A stretch of DNA of 64,000 nt from positions 1-64,000 of the forward strand of contig SCFO01000003.1 of the NCBI GenBank assembly GCA_004078665.1, written 5' to 3'. The notes below the pieces were generated by a model, which was given only the letters and a program-made list of their open reading frames with translations, was not told the origin of the DNA and ran no database searches. The DNA is from Halobacillus fulvus (GTDB lineage: Bacteria > Bacillota > Bacilli > Bacillales > Halobacillaceae). Both the position numbers and the translations under genes were made by a program. Below are positions 19,739 to 33,744 of this stretch, piece by piece. The first letter of the stretch is position 1, and each line of letters opens with the position of its first letter.

Positions 19739-20316
19739 TGAATATCGCTGTGTTTGCTTCCGGGACAGGGTCCAACTTTGATGCCATTATGAGAGCGGTG
19801 GAAGCAGGGGACCTGGACGTCAATGTCGCCCTGCTCGTCTGTGATAAAATAGGGGCACCCGTCATCGAGAAGGCACAAAACTATCAAGTGGACACCGTAG
19901 TTTTCACGCCAAAACTCTATGGAAACAAAGCTGCGTACGAGCACGCTTTGCTGAAAGACTGTGAGTCTCGTAACATCGATTTGATCGTTCTTGCCGGTTA
20001 TATGAGACTGATCGGCCCGACGCTTTTGAAGCCTTTTGAGAAGCGAATCATTAATATTCATCCGTCCCTTTTACCGGCATTCCCTGGAAAAGACGCCATC
20101 GGTCAAGCCTTTCAGTCGAAAGTGAAGGTGACAGGGGTGACCGTCCATTTTGTTGATGAAGGGATGGATACGGGACCGATCATCGATCAGGAGGCCGTTC
20201 GTATCGAAGACGGGGACACAGAAGAGGATGTCCAAACAAAAATCCAGTGTGTCGAGCACGAGCTCTACCCACGCGTCATTCAGTCACTATTGGTCAAGGA
20301 GGAATCGACGAAATGA
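19735..20316 (+). CDS. purN: phosphoribosylglycinamide formyltransferase
   Basis: PurN transfers a formyl group from 10-formyltetrahydrofolate to GAR. The 193-residue protein has the N-terminal [12 protein letters not shown]-type loop, then the catalytic block [12 protein letters not shown]. The folate-site signature [17 protein letters not shown] follows. Two ATG codons (19735 and 19738) are possible. It overlaps purM and purH by four bases each, indicating tight coupling. Confidence 0.96.
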   Translation: MMNIAVFASGTGSNFDAIMRAVEAGDLDVNVALLVCDKIGAPVIEKAQNYQVDTVVFTPKLYGNKAAYEHALLKDCESRNIDLIVLAGYMRLIGPTLLKPFEKRIINIHPSLLPAFPGKDAIGQAFQSKVKVTGVTVHFVDEGMDTGPIIDQEAVRIEDGDTEEDVQTKIQCVEHELYPRVIQSLLVKEESTK

Positions 20317-21845
20317 AGAAACGCGCATTATTGAGCGTATCTGATAAGCAAGGATTATCACAATTCGCAAAACAACTACACGAACTAGACTATGAACTCA
20401 TCTCCACAGGTGGAACGAAGAAGGCGATTGAAGAGGCTGGCATTCCGGTCCTTTCGATTTCAGAGATCACCGAGTTTCCAGAAATCATGGATGGACGCGT
20501 CAAAACTCTTCACCCATCCGTTCATGGCGGACTGCTTGCGAAGCGTTCCAACGCTGATCATATGAAGCAGATTGATGAGCTCGACATTCAGCCGATCGAC
20601 CTCGTCGCCGTCAACCTCTATCCATTCAAAAATACAATTGCCAAAGCAGGCGTGACGGAAGCAGAAGCGATTGAAAATATTGATATCGGTGGACCGACGA
20701 TGCTTCGTGCAGCGGCGAAAAGCTTTGAAGATGTCACGGTTGTCGTCGATCCATCCGATTACGATACGGTCATTGAAAGTCTGCAGGCAGGAGACATTTC
20801 GTATGAAGAGCGTCGTACCCTGGCTGCAAAAGTGTTCCGTCATACAGCGAATTACGATGCGATGATCGCGGAGTACTTTACAGAAAAAACAGAAGAAGCC
20901 TATCCGGAGACGTACACCGTGACGTATGAAAAAGTCCAGTCGCTTCGCTACGGTGAGAACCCCCACCAGACCGCCGCTTTTTATAAAAAAGCGAATCAGA
21001 GCGGGGCTTCGCTTGCGAATGCAGAGCAGCTGAACGGCAAGGAGCTTTCCTACAACAACATTCAGGATGCCAATGCAGCGCTTGAAGTCGTCCTTGAGTT
21101 TACGAAACCTGCTGCTGTAGCGGTGAAACATATGAACCCATGTGGAGTCGGTGTTGGTGAAACGTTATTCGACGCCTACACGAAAGCGTATGAAGGGGAT
21201 CCGGTGTCCATTTTCGGCGGAATCGTCGCCTTGAACCGTGAAGTGGATGAGGAAACGGCGGCGAAACTGAAGGAAATCTTCCTTGAAATCATCATTGCTC
21301 CGTCCTTTAGCCAGGAAGCGCTTGACCTGTTGACGAAGAAGAAAAACTTGCGCTTGCTCACGGTTGATATGGTGAAACCAGAAGGGCAGACACACAAGCT
21401 CACAAGCGTGAACGGCGGTGTCCTCGTTCAGGATACAGATGAAGGAACTCTTTCCGATGTCGAGCTTGAGGTTGCAACCGATCGTGAACCAACAGAACAA
21501 GAGAAGCACGATTTGGAGCTTGCTTGGCAAGTGGTGAAGCATGTGAAATCGAATGCGATTGTCCTCGCGAAGGGTGACCGGACGCTTGGAATCGGAGCGG
21601 GACAAATGAACCGTGTCGGTGCTGCAAAAATCGCACTTGAACAGGCAGGTGAAGAAGTGGAAGGCAGTGTCATGGCTTCCGATGCCTTTTTCCCGATGCC
21701 AGATACGGTAGAAGCGGCTGCTGAAGCTGGTGTGAAGGCGATCATTCAGCCAGGCGGCTCGAAGCGTGATCAGGATTCGATCGATGCTTGCAATAAGTAC
21801 GGCATTGCGATGGTATTTACAAGAATGCGTCATTTCAAACATTAA
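20313..21845 (+). CDS. purH: bifunctional AICAR formyltransferase / IMP cyclohydrolase
   Basis: PurH performs the last two steps to IMP. The 510-residue protein has an N-terminal MGS-like cyclohydrolase domain (S-T-G-G-T-K-K and the [12 protein letters not shown] region). The AICAR transformylase domain contains L-R-Y-G-E-N-P-H-Q and the catalytic K-H-M-N-P-C-G, and ends in M-R-H-F-K-H. The ATG at 20313, four bases inside purN and preceded by AAGGAGG, is preferred over a longer upstream reading. Confidence 0.97.
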   Translation: MKKRALLSVSDKQGLSQFAKQLHELDYELISTGGTKKAIEEAGIPVLSISEITEFPEIMDGRVKTLHPSVHGGLLAKRSNADHMKQIDELDIQPIDLVAVNLYPFKNTIAKAGVTEAEAIENIDIGGPTMLRAAAKSFEDVTVVVDPSDYDTVIESLQAGDISYEERRTLAAKVFRHTANYDAMIAEYFTEKTEEAYPETYTVTYEKVQSLRYGENPHQTAAFYKKANQSGASLANAEQLNGKELSYNNIQDANAALEVVLEFTKPAAVAVKHMNPCGVGVGETLFDAYTKAYEGDPVSIFGGIVALNREVDEETAAKLKEIFLEIIIAPSFSQEALDLLTKKKNLRLLTVDMVKPEGQTHKLTSVNGGVLVQDTDEGTLSDVELEVATDREPTEQEKHDLELAWQVVKHVKSNAIVLAKGDRTLGIGAGQMNRVGAAKIALEQAGEEVEGSVMASDAFFPMPDTVEAAAEAGVKAIIQPGGSKRDQDSIDACNKYGIAMVFTRMRHFKH

Positions 21846-21863
21846 AAAGGGGCTGACAAAATC

Positions 21864-23141
21864 ATGAAAGTCATGGTCATCGGACGTGGTGGAAGAGAAC
21901 ACAGCTTAGTGCAGAAATTAGCAGAAAGCAAACAAGTCTCCAAGGTGTACGCTGTACCTGGGAATGCTGGTATGGAACAGGTAGCGGAGCGTTTACAGGT
22001 TGAAGAGACGGATCAGGATGGTCTTGTCCAGCTGGCGAAAGAAAAAGAAGTGGACCTTACAATTGTCGGTCCTGAAAACCCTTTGCTGGATGGTCTTGTC
22101 GATCATTTTCAACGGAACGGGCTGAAAGTGTTCGGCCCATCGAAAGAGGCTGCGCTAATTGAAGGAAGTAAGCACTTCGCGAAGCAGCTAATGATGAAAT
22201 ACGACATTCCGACCGCTGATTACCAGGCCTTCACGGACTTGGATCAGGCAAAAGCCTACATCCTTGAAAAAGGGGCACCAATCGTTGTCAAAGCCGATGG
22301 CCTTGCAGCAGGTAAAGGTGTCGTCGTCGCTGAAACTGTCAGTGAAGCCCTACAGGCGGCAGAAGAAATGCTGAAACACGGTCAATTCGGAGATGCGAGC
22401 AAGCAGATTGTCGTTGAGGAATTTCTTCAAGGGGAAGAATTTTCGTTGATGGCATTCGTGTCAGGGAAACGCGTCTACCCGATGATTCCTGCGAAAGATC
22501 ATAAGCGTGCCTTCGAAGGAGATCAAGGTCCGAACACGGGCGGAATGGGAGCCTATGCCCCAGTACCGATCATCCCTGAATCCTCTTATGACTATGCTGT
22601 AGCATCGATTCTGCAGCCGACAGCGAACGCCTTAGTCGAAGAGGGACGTCCGTTTACAGGGATTCTTTACGCTGGGCTCATTGAGACGAAATCAGGCCCG
22701 AAAGTCATCGAATTCAACGCTCGCTTCGGAGACCCTGAAACACAGGTCGTCTTGCCGTTGCTTGAGAATGATATCGAGCAGGTTTTCCTTGATGTATTGA
22801 ACGGGAAAAATCCGGAATTGCGCTGGTCTTCCGAGTCCTGTGCAGGTGTCGTCGTCGCTTCGAACGGCTATCCAGGCGACTATCAAAAAGGGCGCCCTGT
22901 ACCTGTAATAGAAGGAGAAGGCTCTGTCTATACGGTCCATGCCGGAACAGAGAAGTCTGAGGACGGCTATGTATCCAGTGGAGGCCGTGTACTTCTTGTC
23001 GGTGCAAAAGAGAAGGACTTGCCACAAGCACTGGAAAGCGTGTATGAACACTTGGAAATGTTCGAAGGTAAAAAAGACTTCTATTACCGCCGGGATATTG
23101 GTCTTTCATCGGTTGCGGCGGCGAAGTCCTACGTAAAATAA
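21864..23141 (+). CDS. purD: phosphoribosylamine-glycine ligase
   Basis: PurD joins phosphoribosylamine and glycine to give GAR. The 425-residue ATP-grasp enzyme opens with V-I-G-R-G-G-R-E-H, has the ATP-grasp block V-V-K-A-D-G-L-A-A-G-K-G-V and the metal-binding E-F-N-A-R-F-G-D-P-E-T-Q. It is the last gene of the pur operon and is followed by a terminator at 23237. Its final 36 bases are overlapped on the other strand by a small membrane protein gene. Confidence 0.97.
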   Translation: MKVMVIGRGGREHSLVQKLAESKQVSKVYAVPGNAGMEQVAERLQVEETDQDGLVQLAKEKEVDLTIVGPENPLLDGLVDHFQRNGLKVFGPSKEAALIEGSKHFAKQLMMKYDIPTADYQAFTDLDQAKAYILEKGAPIVVKADGLAAGKGVVVAETVSEALQAAEEMLKHGQFGDASKQIVVEEFLQGEEFSLMAFVSGKRVYPMIPAKDHKRAFEGDQGPNTGGMGAYAPVPIIPESSYDYAVASILQPTANALVEEGRPFTGILYAGLIETKSGPKVIEFNARFGDPETQVVLPLLENDIEQVFLDVLNGKNPELRWSSESCAGVVVASNGYPGDYQKGRPVPVIEGEGSVYTVHAGTEKSEDGYVSSGGRVLLVGAKEKDLPQALESVYEHLEMFEGKKDFYYRRDIGLSSVAAAKSYVK

Positions 23142-23210
23142 AGCAGCAACCGTCCCGATGACCGTCACAATGACGAATCCAACGTCAGTGAAATATTCCA
23201 AAAAATCCAT
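23106..23210 (-). CDS. EYxxD motif small membrane protein
   Basis: A 34-residue minus-strand frame, too short for usual gene finders: M-D-F-L-E-Y-F-T-D, then a hydrophobic helix of about 20 residues, ending in a basic L-R-R-R-N-R tail. E-Y-F-T-D matches the E-Y-x-x-D motif of a family of tiny Bacillaceae membrane proteins that I recall from annotation; function unknown. AAGGATGATG lies just before the ATG. The 3' third is antisense to the end of purD. The bidirectional hairpin at 23237 sits upstream of it, so its promoter is not evident. Confidence 0.7.
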   Translation of the reverse strand: MDFLEYFTDVGFVIVTVIGTVAALFYVGLRRRNR

Positions 23211-23236
23211 GATACATCATCCTTTTTAAAAAAATT

Positions 23237-23262
23237 GGACAGGGGCCTTCCCTGTCCTTTTC
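23237..23262. terminator. terminator of the pur operon
   Basis: The stem GGACAGGG / CCCTGTCC with loop GCCTT is followed by TTTTCTT on the plus strand. T residues also follow on the minus strand, so it may act both ways. Confidence 0.82.
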
Positions 23263-23480
23263 TTGTTTTGGAGCTCACTGAGAGCAAGGTTTCCGTTATG
23301 CTCTACAGTATATGTCGGCCCGCGGAATCACTGCCAAGGGTGGGAATCAGTGAAAGGTCCATACGGAATTTCAATCTGACCGCTTCTCTTACTAAACCTC
23401 CAAGCCTTTCTTAACAGGACCGGAGCGTTGGCCAAGCATCGAAAACTTTATGGATAGGTTGTTTCACTCCAATAGAGGTG

Positions 23481-23602
23481 GAATGGTTTGGAAACGACGA
23501 GACTCCCGCGGGAGAAGGGTCTAGGCGAGATCCCGCAGGGCTTCAGCCCGAGGAAGCTCGCCAGATCCCCCGCAGGAAAGCGAGTCGTTTCCTAACCATT
23601 CC
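23481..23602 (+). repeat. palindromic intergenic repeat, copy 1 (subfamily B)
   Basis: The outer arms GGAATGGTTTGGAAACGAC and GTCGTTTCCTAACCATTCC pair with one mismatch. Between them lies the core GAGACTCCCGCGGG ... GATCCCGCAGG ... AGGAAGCTCG, also shared by the copy at 39362. The first half of 23263-23480 shows no gene. A frame of 67 residues across the element is an artefact of its structure. Confidence 0.85.
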
Positions 23603-23653
23603 TCTGCTCCATTTGGAGAACAACCTTTTCTTCATTTTATTTGAGTATTCAAG

Positions 23654-23911
23654 TTACCCGCGTTGTTTTTGGAAGGCTTGAGGCCAGCCCTGTTCGACTC
23701 CATCACGCTCTTCGGACATCTCCTCAAACGCCTCCGTCAAAGGACAATACATCGTAATCCCCTCCGCCACCTTCATAGCAGAAAGAACAATCAGCATCGG
23801 ATGCACAGATGCATCCTCACGACGGATCGAACGGATCGTCAGCAACGTCAGCATACTTAAACCAGCCGTAATCCGCAGAAAAGAATTAATCGTACCGATA
23901 TTTTGTTTCAA
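23654..23911 (-). CDS. YgaP-type transmembrane domain protein (DUF2892)
   Basis: An 85-residue minus-strand protein starting M-K-Q-N-I-G-T-I-N-S-F-L-R-I-T-A-G. This is the usual opening of the DUF2892 domain, the membrane part of YgaP-type rhodanese proteins. Two hydrophobic segments (about 10-27 and 37-55) flank a basic loop, and a short C-P-L-T-E segment follows. No rhodanese domain is attached, so this is the stand-alone membrane form, whose role is unknown. GGAGGAAAT precedes the start. It is divergent from yerA. Confidence 0.82.
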   Translation of the reverse strand: MKQNIGTINSFLRITAGLSMLTLLTIRSIRREDASVHPMLIVLSAMKVAEGITMYCPLTEAFEEMSEERDGVEQGWPQAFQKQRG

Positions 23912-23984
23912 AACAGATTTCCTCCTTAGCAGGGGTTTCTATCCTGTGTTACGATAGAACATATTCAGACAAGGAGGACGCTCC

Positions 23985-25730
23985 ATGAACGAAACACGTT
24001 TCCGCTGGCGGAACCGGCAGCTGCGCGAGCATGTAGCTGTCATCGAAGGAACCACAGCGCCAACCAAATTAATCAAAAACACAACGTATTTAAACGTCTA
24101 TTTGAAAAAATGGATGACCGGACATATATGGTTATACGAAGACCGCATCGTGTACACAGGTACAGACCTGCCTGAACGCACCGATGGAACAGAAATCATC
24201 GACGGGGAAGGAAGCTACATCGTACCAGGGTACGTAGAGCCTCACGCCCATCCTTATCAGTTATATAATCCCCAAAGCCTTGCGGAATATGCAGCAAGCA
24301 CAGGGACGACCACACTAGTCAACGATAATTTAATGTTGCTTTTTTTAACGGACAAAGAGAAAGCGTTTTCTTTACTGGAAGAAAGCATGAATTTACCCGC
24401 CACAATGTACTGGTGGGCACGCTTTGATTCCCAGTCTGCTTTGCGCGAAGAAGACCAGTCTCATTTGGAAAAGCAAGTGCTGGACTGGATCGAGCATGAT
24501 GCGGTCATCCAGGGAGGCGAATTGACGGCCTGGCCGGATGTGCTGTATGGCGGGGACGATCAAATGCTGCACTGGATGCAGGAGACGAAACGGGCACGCA
24601 AGCCGCTTGAAGCCCATTTACCGGGAGCTTCTGAAAAAACGCTTTTGAAGATGCGACTCCTCGGCATGAATTCTGAACACGAATCCATGTCAGCGGAGGA
24701 CGTTTTGACACGTCTTGAGCTCGGGTATCAGACAGGGCTTCGCTATTCTTCGATTCGTCCTGATCTTCCGGACATTATGAAGGGGCTACTTGATAAAGGA
24801 CACGATTATTTCCGTCATATGATGTTTACGACAGATGGCTCGACGCCTGGTTTTTATCGTGAAGGACTGATCAATCAATGTATTCAAATCGCGATTGATG
24901 CGGGCGTGCCGCCAATCGATGCTTATTTGATGGCTACTTATGAGCCAGCCGCACACTTCGGGATCGAAAACCGGGTCGGCAGCTTAAATCCTGGGCGTGT
25001 CGCTCATTTGAACTTTTTATCAAGTCCTGAAGATCCAACTCCTTACGCGGTGATTGCCAAAGGGGAATGGGTGAAGAGGGAGGAAGGAGAGCTCGCGGTT
25101 TCCTCTGATATTCAATGGGAGGAGCACGGCATTACTCCACTCGAGCTTGATTGGGAATTGACGGAGGATGACTTGCAATTTTCAATGCCGATCGGTCTTG
25201 AGATGGTGAACGATGTGATTATGAAACCTTATACGATTAATCTGGATCCTTCAGGTGAGCGGATTTCAGATGACTCCGAGGATGCGTATTTGATGCTGAT
25301 CGACCGGGAAGGAAAGTGGAAGGTCAATACGCTGATCAAAGGGTTCACGAACACATTAGGGGCAGTTGCCAGTTCGTATTCTACGACAGGGGACATCATT
25401 TTGATCGGGAAATCGAAGTCGGATTTGCTGCATGCTTTCAACCGTATGAAGGAGCTGGGGGGCGGAATCGTTCTCGCCGATCAGGGAGAAGTCTTGTCCG
25501 AGCTTCCATTACCGCTCGCAGGAGCGATGTCCGACTTGCCGATTGAAGCTCTCATCGAAAAAGAAGCGGAAATGAAGGAACACCTGAAGCAGCACGGCTT
25601 CCGCTTTACGGATCCCGTTTATACGTTGCTTTTCCTTTCCTCCATGCATTTACCGTTTATCCGGATCACACCACTCGGAATTATGGACGTGAAAAAGAAA
25701 GAGGTACTCTTTCCTTCGATAATGCGTTAA
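23985..25730 (+). CDS. yerA: adenine deaminase-like amidohydrolase YerA
   Basis: A 581-residue amidohydrolase-superfamily protein related to adenine deaminase. Visible features are the metal-binding H-A-H-P at about residue 85, an E-A-H-L-P-G-A block, T-T-D-G-S-T-P-G, and the N-P-G-R-V-A-H-L-N-F turn that closes the barrel. An adenine deaminase C-terminal domain with G-L-E-M-V-N-D and G-G-G-I-V-L-A follows. B. subtilis has this gene, yerA, in the same position after the pur operon. Adenine deamination to hypoxanthine is plausible but unproven for this subgroup. GGAGG precedes the ATG. Confidence 0.9.
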   Translation: MNETRFRWRNRQLREHVAVIEGTTAPTKLIKNTTYLNVYLKKWMTGHIWLYEDRIVYTGTDLPERTDGTEIIDGEGSYIVPGYVEPHAHPYQLYNPQSLAEYAASTGTTTLVNDNLMLLFLTDKEKAFSLLEESMNLPATMYWWARFDSQSALREEDQSHLEKQVLDWIEHDAVIQGGELTAWPDVLYGGDDQMLHWMQETKRARKPLEAHLPGASEKTLLKMRLLGMNSEHESMSAEDVLTRLELGYQTGLRYSSIRPDLPDIMKGLLDKGHDYFRHMMFTTDGSTPGFYREGLINQCIQIAIDAGVPPIDAYLMATYEPAAHFGIENRVGSLNPGRVAHLNFLSSPEDPTPYAVIAKGEWVKREEGELAVSSDIQWEEHGITPLELDWELTEDDLQFSMPIGLEMVNDVIMKPYTINLDPSGERISDDSEDAYLMLIDREGKWKVNTLIKGFTNTLGAVASSYSTTGDIILIGKSKSDLLHAFNRMKELGGGIVLADQGEVLSELPLPLAGAMSDLPIEALIEKEAEMKEHLKQHGFRFTDPVYTLLFLSSMHLPFIRITPLGIMDVKKKEVLFPSIMR

Positions 25731-25767
25731 TATTATAATGAGAAGAAAGAATACAGGGAGTGCTACG

Positions 25768-26838
25768 ATGAGAAAGGTTTTATGGCTGATCATGGCTGTT
25801 GCCACCCTCCTGATCCTAGGAGCATGTCAACAGGATGGAGCCAATCAGGAGTCCTCGCCTTCAGAACAAACAGATTCAGGGGAGCCTGATCAGATAGAGA
25901 AAGAAGAAGAGGAAGAAAAAGAAGAAACCCCTAGCGCTGAGGAGCCCGCTCCGGCTTACACCTACCCGTTAACAGGTGAGCCTTCGGAAGAACCCGTGGA
26001 CCATCGTGTGTTATCGGTCATGGTGAACAATCACACAAAGGCAAGACCGCAATCGGGTCTCAGTCAGGCAGATGTCGTGTATGAAGTCCTTGCAGAAGGA
26101 CAGATCACGCGTTTTCTCGCTTTATTCCATAGCGAACTACCGGACAAAATCGGACCAGTAAGAAGTGCGCGGGAATATTATTTCAAGCTGGCAGGTGGTT
26201 ACAATGCGTTTTATACGTATCACGGAGCGGCTGCCCATATCAACGATCAGGTAGCGGCCAGTGGCATACCGTTTTTTGACGGAGCCTCCTATGACAATAA
26301 CGGTTGGCTGTTTGAGCGATCGTCCGAACGGGCTGCCCCGCACAATTCCTACTTTTTATCCAACGGGTTAAATCAGGTAGCCGAGCAAAAGGGATATGAA
26401 CAAAAGGTTGAGACAGCGTCCCTTCCTTTTGCAGAGGAAATCACAGAGGGAACAGCGGTTGATCAGGTGACGATCACGTACTCCAATCAGCCGCAGGAAG
26501 TCGTAACGTTCGATTACGACGCCGAATCTGAACGTTTTCTGAGGTCCAGTGATGGGAAGCCGTCTATGGATGAGGCGAATGGAGAACGCGTAGCTGTCGA
26601 GAACGTATTCATAGTGGAAACCGAGCATAGAATCATCGATAACGTCGGTCGTCGGGCCATTGATCTCGACTCCGGTGGAAAAGGATACCTTTTACAAAAA
26701 GGATCCATGAAAGAGGTTCAATGGAGAAATGTCGACGGGCGTCTTCTGCCATATGAAGATGGCGAGGCATTATCCTTTACACCAGGGCAAACCTGGGTCA
26801 ATATCATACCAGGAAACGCTGATATCAGCAGTAATTAA
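25768..26838 (+). CDS. yerB: DUF3048 lipoprotein YerB
   Basis: A 356-residue lipoprotein. The signal peptide ends in the lipobox L-I-L-G-A-C, with Cys20 the lipidation site, and is followed by a long acidic, Glu-rich spacer. The DUF3048 domain has the characteristic M-V-N-N-H-x-K-A-R-P-Q-S-G-L and the G-P-V-R-S-A-R-E-Y-Y motif. ATG 25768 gives the correct signal peptide; an upstream ATG adds ten unsupported residues. It is exported and anchored to the outer face of the membrane. Function unknown; it sits in the conserved yerA-yerB-yerC cluster. Confidence 0.93.
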   Translation: MRKVLWLIMAVATLLILGACQQDGANQESSPSEQTDSGEPDQIEKEEEEEKEETPSAEEPAPAYTYPLTGEPSEEPVDHRVLSVMVNNHTKARPQSGLSQADVVYEVLAEGQITRFLALFHSELPDKIGPVRSAREYYFKLAGGYNAFYTYHGAAAHINDQVAASGIPFFDGASYDNNGWLFERSSERAAPHNSYFLSNGLNQVAEQKGYEQKVETASLPFAEEITEGTAVDQVTITYSNQPQEVVTFDYDAESERFLRSSDGKPSMDEANGERVAVENVFIVETEHRIIDNVGRRAIDLDSGGKGYLLQKGSMKEVQWRNVDGRLLPYEDGEALSFTPGQTWVNIIPGNADISSN

Positions 26839-26853
26839 GGAGGTCAATGGTAG

Positions 26854-27156
26854 ATGCAGATAGATAAATTAAGAGGTAAAACATTAGATCAGCTTTTTGA
26901 AGCGATTCTTTCTTTGCAAAATGTAGAAGAGTGTTACGAGTTTTTTGATGACTTAGCGACGATGAACGAGGTTCAATCATTGGCGCAACGTCTTGAGGTT
27001 GCCCGGATGCTTCGTGAAGGGTACACGTACCATAAGATTGAAACGCAAACGGGTGCGTCAACCGCGACGATTTCCCGAGTGAAGCGCTGCTTGAACTATG
27101 GAAACGATGCCTATACGCTAGCGCTTGACCGTGTGCAGGAAAAGAAAACGGAATAG
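26854..27156 (+). CDS. yerC: TrpR-like helix-turn-helix protein YerC
   Basis: A 100-residue protein of the YerC/YecD family, related to the Trp repressor. It is all helical, with M-N-E-V-Q-S-L-A-Q-R-L-E-V-A-R-M-L, and the recognition helix is in T-G-A-S-T-A-T-I-S-R-V-K-R-C-L. It should bind DNA as a dimer; its targets cannot be told from this sequence. AAGGAGG precedes the ATG, only 15 bases after yerB, and a terminator follows directly, so it ends the yerABC unit. Confidence 0.93.
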   Translation: MQIDKLRGKTLDQLFEAILSLQNVEECYEFFDDLATMNEVQSLAQRLEVARMLREGYTYHKIETQTGASTATISRVKRCLNYGNDAYTLALDRVQEKKTE

Positions 27157-27170
27157 ATGATATAAGCCCA

Positions 27171-27205
27171 ACAGGCAAGAGCGATTATGCTCTTGCCTGT
27201 TTTTT
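27171..27205 (+). terminator. terminator after yerC
   Basis: A perfect 12-base stem ACAGGCAAGAGC / GCTCTTGCCTGT is followed by TTTTT. Confidence 0.92.
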
Positions 27206-27400
27206 AGTCTGTTGTAGCAGGTTGTTAAAACTTATCCATTTTATTCAGGGATTCAGTAGCATCATTCATCATTTTCAATGGTTAGGTGAATCGAAGTGCA
27301 ATTTGTGGTCATTAGTGGGTTGGGACGTAAGGGAAGCGGCTCATTGTGGGCTAAAGGAATAAAAAAGCTATTTCAACACTTAAAATCCTGAATAACTAAT

Positions 27401-27572
27401 GTTTCCGTTCGCCTATTTTAAAAAGGAGGATCGGGAAATGGTGAGACTCCTATGGGGTGAAAAGGGCAGGCTGAGATCCCGCAGGAGCCTTGCTCCGAGG
27501 AAGCTCAGCGCCCGCCCATGGAAAGCGAACTATTTCCCGATCCTCCAAACTCTCAATATAAAAACGGAAACC
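27401..27572 (+). repeat. palindromic intergenic repeat, copy 2 (subfamily A)
   Basis: Outermost GTTTCCG / CGGAAAC and the inner arms GGAGGATCGGGAAAT / ATTTCCCGATCCTCC pair perfectly. They enclose GAGACTCCTATGGGG ... GGGCAGGCTGAGATCCCGC ... CTCAGCGCCCGCCCATGG. The rest of 27206-27755 contains no gene that I can support; a 71-residue frame here is produced by the repeat. Confidence 0.87.
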
Positions 27573-27755
27573 TTCTCATTATATAAAATTGCATTCAACA
27601 CGATTCATATCTAATAGAAGACAGGCATATGTATGTCTATAACATAAGTAGGATAATGCAGGAACGTTCTTCTCTATAACGAAGTTTCTCATGACACCCG
27701 AACTCACTTATGACAACGTTCCTAAACTAATTGTAAAAAATCGGAGGCGGAAGAC

Positions 27756-28358
27756 ATGAGAGCCTTCTTCAAAAAAGGACTTATGATCATCATCGGCAGT
27801 TTGTTCCTGTCTCTTGGCATCAACTTCTTTCTCATGCCCGACCACGTCCTCGATGGAGGCATCATCGGAATCGGCCTGATCGCCAACTATATATGGGGAA
27901 TGAAAGTAGGCCTGACGATCATTCTATTCAGCATCCCCATTTTCACCATCGCCTGGTTTCGTTACCGTTCCTACTTTTACAATAGCCTGCATGGATTATT
28001 GATTTCTTCTTTATTCATCGATATTTTTCATGGAATCAGAGCTCATCATCTCCCGATCGAACCGGCCATCAGCTCGATCATTGGCGGATTTTTCGTCGGA
28101 GGAGGCATTGGGCTTATGCTCCGGAACGAGACAAGCACCGGCGGAACGGACTTGCTTGCCCAAATGATCGCAGATGGTTTCAAAATCAATGTGGGGTTTG
28201 TCATCTTCATGATCGACGTGCTCATCATCGGAATCAGCGGCTATTTATTTTCGCTCCAGACGCTGCTCCTATCCGCCATCGCCATCATAAGCGTCGCGCT
28301 CGTCACCATGTCGATCACATCATCTCACCTTTTCCCACCACCCGAACGAACAACCTAA
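27756..28358 (+). CDS. YitT family membrane protein, short form without DUF2179
   Basis: A 200-residue protein with about five membrane helices and the YitT-family motifs: G-I-N-F-F-L-M-P near the start, D-G-G-I-I-G-I-G, and G-G-x-F-x-G-G-G-I-G-L-M-L-R-N-E-T-S-T-G-G-T-D. Typical YitT proteins are about 280 residues and end in a cytoplasmic DUF2179 domain. Here translation stops after the last helix, so the domain is missing. GGAGG precedes the ATG. The gene is flanked by two copies of the palindromic repeat. Function unknown. Confidence 0.85.
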   Translation: MRAFFKKGLMIIIGSLFLSLGINFFLMPDHVLDGGIIGIGLIANYIWGMKVGLTIILFSIPIFTIAWFRYRSYFYNSLHGLLISSLFIDIFHGIRAHHLPIEPAISSIIGGFFVGGGIGLMLRNETSTGGTDLLAQMIADGFKINVGFVIFMIDVLIIGISGYLFSLQTLLLSAIAIISVALVTMSITSSHLFPPPERTT

Positions 28359-28385
28359 CTCACAGCATATGCTGTGAGTTTTTTC
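28358..28385 (+). terminator. terminator after the YitT-like gene
   Basis: A perfect palindromic stem ACTCACAGCA / TGCTGTGAGT is followed by TTTTTT. Confidence 0.88.
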
Positions 28386-28467
28386 TGTTTCACAAATTTT
28401 CGGGGCCTTTCCTACACATTATTGTTGTGTGTCATGATATGTTTCCTAATAAGAGAGCTGAATGACT

Positions 28468-28637
28468 GCTTCCGTTCACATCTTTATGGGAGGGAGGAGA
28501 GGGAAGTTGCAAGACTCCTATGGCAGGAAAGGGCAAGCTGAGATCTCGCAGGAGCCGTGCTCCGAGAAAGCTCAGCGTCCGCCACGGAAGGCGAGTACCT
28601 TCCCGCCCCTCCCACTTTTCCTCTACGAAACGGAAGC
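28468..28637 (+). repeat. palindromic intergenic repeat, copy 3 (subfamily A)
   Basis: GCTTCCGTT / AACGGAAGC are the outer arms, with looser inner arms around TGGGAGGG / CCCTCCCA and GGGAAG / CTTCCC. The core GACTCCTATGG ... AAGCTGAGATCTCGCAGGAGC ... AAGCTCAGCG is the subfamily A core with several substitutions, so this is the most diverged of the four A copies. Confidence 0.82.
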
Positions 28638-28768
28638 TCTTCAAAAATCTGTAGAGTTCCGAACATTCACAGAATAAACACAACAATTTCTTCCCTTTAC
28701 CCATTCAATCTCTTCCCAAAAGTTTGCTATAATGAGTGAATGGATATCTGTTTTTCTGGAGGACGGAC

Positions 28769-29452
28769 ATGGACCTATTACGCACGTGGAATCACGTTTT
28801 CAAGCTTGATCCGAACAAACCTATTTCGGATTGCGATCTGGACATCATTTGCCGTTCAGGCACAGACGCGATCATCGTCGGAGGAACCGATGGGGTGACG
28901 TTTGAAAATGTGACCGATTTATTGGAACGTCTGGAAGGCTACGATCTTCCTTTGATTCTTGAGGTTTCCGATATGGAGGCTATTGCGCCAGGTTTTGACG
29001 GATACCTGATTCCGATGGTGCTGAACAGTCAGGAGAAGCGCTGGATGTTTGATATCCAGCACGAAGCGATTAAAGAATATGGCGATATCATTCCATGGGA
29101 AGATTTAGCTGTCGAAGGATACTGCGTATTGAATCCCGAGGCTAAAGTTTTTAAAAAAACGAACTGTCGTATTCCCGAACAAGAGGACGTCCTCGCCTAT
29201 GCGAAGATGTGTGAGCAACTCCTCCATCTTCCTGTATTTTATATGGAATACAGCGGGACGTATGGCGATCCTGAACTTGTCCAGCGTATTTCTAGTGAAT
29301 TGAAGGAAACGACACTTGTCTATGGTGGCGGGATCACTAGCGGCGCACAGGCGGAGGAAATGTTTGCTTACGCCGATGTGATCGTTGTCGGAAATATCAT
29401 TTATGAAGATATGAACAGAGCTCTAGAAACGGTAAGAGCCGTTAAACGATAA
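28769..29452 (+). CDS. pcrB: heptaprenylglyceryl phosphate synthase
   Basis: PcrB joins heptaprenyl diphosphate to sn-glycerol-1-phosphate, giving an archaeal-type ether lipid precursor in Bacillaceae. The 227-residue TIM-barrel protein has H-V-F-K-L-D-P-N-K near the start, [17 protein letters not shown] and the phosphate-binding [12 protein letters not shown] 28769, after CTGGAGG, gives the family N-terminus; an in-frame ATG 33 bases upstream is not supported. It lies 23 bases before pcrA, the conserved order. Confidence 0.95.
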   Translation: MDLLRTWNHVFKLDPNKPISDCDLDIICRSGTDAIIVGGTDGVTFENVTDLLERLEGYDLPLILEVSDMEAIAPGFDGYLIPMVLNSQEKRWMFDIQHEAIKEYGDIIPWEDLAVEGYCVLNPEAKVFKKTNCRIPEQEDVLAYAKMCEQLLHLPVFYMEYSGTYGDPELVQRISSELKETTLVYGGGITSGAQAEEMFAYADVIVVGNIIYEDMNRALETVRAVKR

Positions 29453-29475
29453 ATTTTTTACGAGGATGGTGCACG

Positions 29476-33731
<4,256 letters not shown>

Positions 33732-33744
33732 GGGAGATGGAAAC

